Positions 60,616 through 64,000 of a stretch of 64,000 nt of DNA are shown piece after piece. The stretch's first letter is position 1; each line of letters opens with the position of its first letter. The translations under genes were made by a program, and so were the position numbers. The stretch comes from Demequina litorisediminis (GTDB taxonomy: Bacteria > Actinomycetota > Actinomycetes > Actinomycetales > Demequinaceae), in contig NZ_BSUN01000001.1 in assembly GCF_030161615.1 (NCBI RefSeq), positions 2,418,001-2,482,000 on the forward strand, read 5' to 3'. Under the pieces are notes generated by a model. That model was given only the letters and a program-made list of their open reading frames with translations. It was not told the origin of the DNA and did not search any database.

Positions 60616-61241
60616 ATCAACGAGCCCCGCATCAACGATCGCATCCGTGTTCCGGAAGTCCGCCTCGTCGGCCCCCAGGGCGAACAGGTCGGCATCGTCC
60701 GTATCGAGGATGCGCTCCGTCTGGCGCAGGAGTCCGAACTCGACCTGGTCGAGGTCGCTCCGAACTCGCGGCCCCCGGTCGCCAAGCCTCATGGACTATG
60801 GCAAGTTCAAGTACGAGGCGGCGGTGAAGGCGCGCGAGGCGCGTCGTAACCAGGCCAACACCGAGATCAAGGAGATGCGTTTCCGTCTCAAGATCGACGA
60901 GCACGACTACGAGACCAAGAAGGGCCACGTTGTCCGCTTCCTTAAGGGTGGCGACAAGGTCAAGGTCACGATCATGTTCCGCGGTCGCGAGCAGTCGCGT
61001 CCCGAGATGGGCCGTCGCCTACTGTTGAAGGCGGCCGACGAGCCTCCAGGAGTTCGGCGTGGTCGAGAACATGCCGTCCCAGGAGGGACGCAACATGTCG
61101 CTCGTCCTCGGTCCTCTGAAGAAGAAGTCGGAGGCCAAGGAGGAGCAGCGCGTCGTTCGCGAAGCCAAGCGGGCCGCCGACCGTGCCGAGCGCGAGCAGC
61201 GCGCCGCGGCCAAGACCGCCAAGCAGACGTCCGGCGAGTAA
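60616..61241 (+). CDS. infC: Translation initiation factor IF-3 (ATC start; two frame breaks)
   Basis: Keeps ribosomal subunits apart and checks start codons. About 207 residues. Begins [20 protein letters not shown]; the linker reads [20 protein letters not shown], then the C-terminal domain [20 protein letters not shown] Lys/Ala/Glu-rich tail follows. No ATG, GTG or TTG fits: AAGGAG at 60605-60610 is 5 bp before ATC at 60616. A non-standard start is a known self-regulation device of infC. AGCT insertions at 60785-60789 and 61041-61045. Confidence 0.95.
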
Positions 61242-61305
61242 GCCGGTCCCATTCGTGCCCAAGCCCCCTTGCGGGGTGAAGGCCTGATGTCAGAAAGGGC
61301 AGATC

Positions 61306-61502
61306 ATGCCGAAGAACAAGACCCACTCGGGCGCCAAGAAGCGCTTCAAGGCTCACCGGCACCGGCAAGGTGAAGCACTCGCACGCCATGAACGTGCACA
61401 AGTTCGAGGAGAAGACGTCGTCGCGCAAGCGTCGCGTGGCGCAGGACGCGATTCTGTCCGACGCCGACTCGAAGAAGATCAAGAAGCCTGCTGGGCAAGT
61501 AA
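61306..61502 (+). CDS. rpmI: Ribosomal protein bL35 (two frame breaks)
   Basis: 64 residues after repair: begins MPKNKTHSGAKKRFKLTGTG and ends KKIKKLLGK, the usual L35 shape. Two AGCT insertions in under 200 bp (61349-61353 and 61485-61489) wreck the frame as written, which would leave an essential ribosomal protein unmade. Second gene of the infC operon. Confidence 0.96.
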
Positions 61503-61528
61503 GGCCCGAGGAACGCAAGGAGTAACAC

Positions 61529-61911
61529 ATGGCACGCGTCAAGCGGGCAGTCAACGCCCAGAAGAAGCGCCGTAGCACCCTCGAACGCGCCCACGGTTAC
61601 CGTGGCCAGCGCTCGCGTCTGTACCGCAAGGCCAAGGAGCAGGTCACTCACTCCATGGTGTACGCCTACGGCGACCGCCGTAAGCGCAAGGGTGACTTCC
61701 GCAAGCCTGTGGATCCAGCGCATCAACGCCGCTGCCCGCGCGAACGGCATGACCTACAACCGCTTCATCCAGGGCCTCAAGGCTGCTGAGATCGAGGTGG
61801 ACCGCCGCATGCTCGCCGAGGCTCGCGGTGAACGATGAGGCCGCCTTCGCGACCCTCGTGGAGGCCGCCAAGAAGGCGCTCCCCGCGGACGTGAACGCTC
61901 CCGCCGCGTAA
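61529..61911 (+). CDS. rplT: Ribosomal protein bL20 (two frame breaks)
   Basis: 126 residues after repair. Starts [20 protein letters not shown], then [19 protein letters not shown]; the C-terminal part includes [20 protein letters not shown]. Assembles early on 23S rRNA and in some bacteria represses its own operon. AGCT insertions at 61704-61708 and 61819-61823. As written the frame is lost after KGDFRK. Confidence 0.96.
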
Positions 61912-61921
61912 GCGCATCAGC

Positions 61922-62762
61922 ATGACAGGACGCCCCGTCGGGCCGGACGACCTCACGCTCACCCTCGATAACCCGAGGGCCGAGCGGATCAAGAAGGTCG
62001 CCGCCCTGGCGGGGCGTTCTGCGCGTTCCCGGGCCGGCGTGCTGCTGGTCGAGGGGCCGCAGGCGGTGCGCGAGGCCGTGCGCCACGCCGCCGCGAGGGT
62101 GCGGGACGTGTACCTCACGGAGGACGCCCACGCCCGCCATCCCGAGATCGCGACCGAGGCGCTCGCCGCTGGTCGCTATGTGCACCTCGGTTCGCCTCAG
62201 GTGCTCGACGCGATGAGCGCAGACGCCCAGGGCGTAGTCGCGGTCGTCGACGATGCGGGCTACGCGCTCGACGACGTGCTCGCCGCAGGCCCCCGCCTGG
62301 TCGCGGTGCTGAGCAACGTGCGCGACCCAGGCAACGCGGGCACCGTGATCCGCGCCGCCGATGCCGCGGGCGCCGACGCGATCATCCTCGCCGGACAGTC
62401 AGTGGACCCCGGCAACCCCAAGGTGATTCGTTCCACTGCGGGATCGATCTTCCACCTGCCGATCGTGCGCTCGCTGCCGCTCGAAGATGCCGCTGTGGCG
62501 CTCTCGTCCGCGGGCCTGCGCGTGCTGGCAGCCGACGGTTCGGGCGACGCCGAGCCTGGGCTCGGGCGCGGCCGATGCCGCGGCACTGGCCGCCCCGACC
62601 GCCTGGGTCTTTGGCAATGAGGCGTGGGGCTTCGAGCCCGAGGAGTTGGCACTCGCCGATCAGGTGGTGCGCATCCCCATTTATGGCGCGGCCGAGAGCC
62701 TCAACCTCGCCACCGCCGCCGCCGTGTGCCTGTACGCGTCGGCATCGGCCCAGCGCGCCTGA
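61922..62762 (+). CDS. TrmH/SpoU family RNA 2'-O-methyltransferase (one frame break)
   Basis: About 279 residues. N-terminal substrate-binding domain (SRAGVLLVEGPQAVREAV) and the SpoU knot: motif 1 VLSNVRDPGNAGTVIRAADA, motif 2 WVFGNEAWGFEPEELALA, motif 3 IPIYGAAESLNLATAAAVCL. Methylates a ribose in rRNA or tRNA with SAM; the target is unknown, though this place downstream of rplT is standard for rRNA methylases near pheS. AGCT insertion at 62553-62557; removal joins GDAELGSGAADAAAL. Confidence 0.92.
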
Positions 62763-62854
62763 AACGGAGCGGTCGCCGTCGTTGACGGCCGCGATGTGAC
62801 GAAGACCACCCCAAAACGGGAAAAACCCCTGCGTGGGGCGCATATCTTGGGTTC

Positions 62855-64000
62855 ATGCTCTCCCGGAAGCGACCCACCCGCATGCGTGGGTACGTCATCG
62901 CTATCGGGATTGTGGTCGGCATCGTGATCCTGCAGGCCGTGGCCACCATCACCGGCGTGGTGCTTGCCTCGCGGCAGGTGGACGCGGCCGCACTGGATAC
63001 ATACGGCTACGTGGGTGACCTCACCGAGGAGCGCGTCGCGCGCTACGCCGAATCCGCGCGGGACGTCGCGGTAGGCACGGCTCAGCAGCTTGTCGCGCGA
63101 CGGGATGCCTGTGAGTCGCGAGGACCTCACTCAGTCGGTGCGAGAGCGACTCCAACGCGAACCGACCGTGCGTGCGATCTATGTGGGGTGGCCCGATGGC
63201 TCCTACCTGGTCCTGCGCCGCATCGGCACGGGGTATGCCGAGTACACGGGATCTGCCGACGGTGTGGCCGTTGGCACCCACCTCGACGCTGTGTTCTCTC
63301 CCTTGGGTGAGATCGAGCCTCTGGTGAACTACGACCCGCGGGTGCGTCCCTGGTACCTCGCGGGTGCGAACGCGACGGGGCCGTCGTGGACCGAGCCCTA
63401 CCTCGAGTACGACACCTCTAACACCCTCGAGTCGGTGGCCGATGCGGCGCGCGTCGACGGTGACATCGAGGCGGTCGTGGGCGCTGACCTCAACCTCGAT
63501 CTGCTCGGGGGAGTGCTCGACGACCTCCCGTACGGCGACGGGGCCGAAGCCTTCGTTCTCACTCCGGGAGGCGAGGTCATCGCCGCGCCCACCGCGTATG
63601 AGGAGCAACTGCTCACCATCGCGTCCGCGACCGGCGAGGTGCCGACGGGAGCGGACATCGGCCTTACGCATTCGAATGCGCCCACGCGCACGGACACGAC
63701 GTCGTTCACCAGAACGGGATCGGTGATCCTGTTGGACAGGACGTTCCCTGGCGAGGAGGGCCTGGACTGGGTCATCCACATCACCGCCGACGAGGCACAG
63801 GCTGTCCGCGGGGCTGGGCGACCTCGGCACCACGTTGGCGTGGGTGACGGGTATCTCGCTGGTGATCGTGGGAGGTGCCGTCGTCTTCGCGCTGCGTCTG
63901 CGCCATCCGCTGAAGCGCATGCGTGAGCGCGCCACCATGGATCCCCTGACAGGACTCGCGAACCGCTCCGAACTCATGCGCCGCGGAGGGCACCTCGTCG
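62855..64000 (+). CDS. Cache-GGDEF membrane signalling protein (partial at window end; two frame breaks)
   Basis: N-terminal membrane helix (VIAIGIVVGIVILQAVATIT), an extracytoplasmic double-Cache-like sensor domain (LVNYDPRVRPWYLAGA is the typical Cache segment, then GADLNLDLLGGVL), a second helix after repair (WVTGISLVIVGGAVVFALRL), and the beginning of a GGDEF domain (ATMDPLTGLANRSELMRR). It probably makes cyclic di-GMP in response to a ligand; the catalytic loop lies outside the window. Insertions at 63087-63091 (AGCTT form) and 63799-63803. Its family commonly carries HAMP, not seen here. Confidence 0.85.

Overview
The window is very GC-rich (visually about 70%), almost fully coding and free of mobile elements. 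Its gene order is that of an actinobacterium, most like the order Micrococcales: divergent lexA and LysM gene followed by nrdR; a DUF3040 / transglutaminase / DUF58 / MoxR block next to mraZ; a complete division and cell-wall (dcw) cluster; lspA-rluD; dnaE1; a histidine cluster with the bifunctional PriA; and infC-rpmI-rplT. I cannot name the genus.

Layout. 1-5.1 kb: lexA (partial), an SOS-type LysM division regulator, nrdR, a DEAD-box helicase with serA, and a secreted metalloprotease. 5.2-9.6 kb: a HelD-like helicase, a PAC2 protein, a cold-shock protein and a spermidine-synthase-like methyltransferase. 9.8-14.6 kb: DUF3040, then moxR-DUF58-transglutaminase on the minus strand. 14.8-32.9 kb: mraZ-rsmH-ftsL-ftsI-murE-murF-mraY-murD-ftsW-murG-murC-ftsQ-ftsZ-pgeF-sepF-yggT-wag31, mostly with overlapping start and stop codons, making peptidoglycan precursor and building the septum. 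33-44.1 kb: a DksA/TraR zinc-finger protein, lspA, rluD, a hydrolase, hrpA and dnaE1. 44.1-47.4 kb: a small accessory patch (SDR + TetR, membrane protein, NAD-binding protein, DUF4260). 47.4-57.4 kb: hisD, hisC, hisB, hisH and priA, interrupted by an epimerase, a RecQ-phosphoribosyltransferase fusion and a CAP-domain protein. 57.5-64 kb: SseB, a protease / membrane protein / DUF1844 operon, infC-rpmI-rplT, an rRNA methyltransferase and a Cache-GGDEF protein cut by the window end.

The dominant oddity is in the sequence itself. About 37 genes, including ftsZ, dnaE1, infC, rpmI, rplT and most of the dcw cluster, are broken by single-base insertions. I traced about 68, and removing each one restores the tetranucleotide AGCT, which now reads AGCCT, AGGCT or, twice, AGCTT/AAGCT. 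After these corrections, plus a few single-base losses mostly in G/C runs, every affected gene regains a whole number of codons and family-typical length. So many essential genes cannot all be dead; the simplest reading is a systematic long-read error at a modified AGCT motif. Genes are therefore annotated over their full extent with the frame breaks listed.

A second window-wide signal is the octamer GGCCGATG/CATCGGCC: about 57 copies by hand count against about 5 expected from composition, on both strands, in several frames and between genes.
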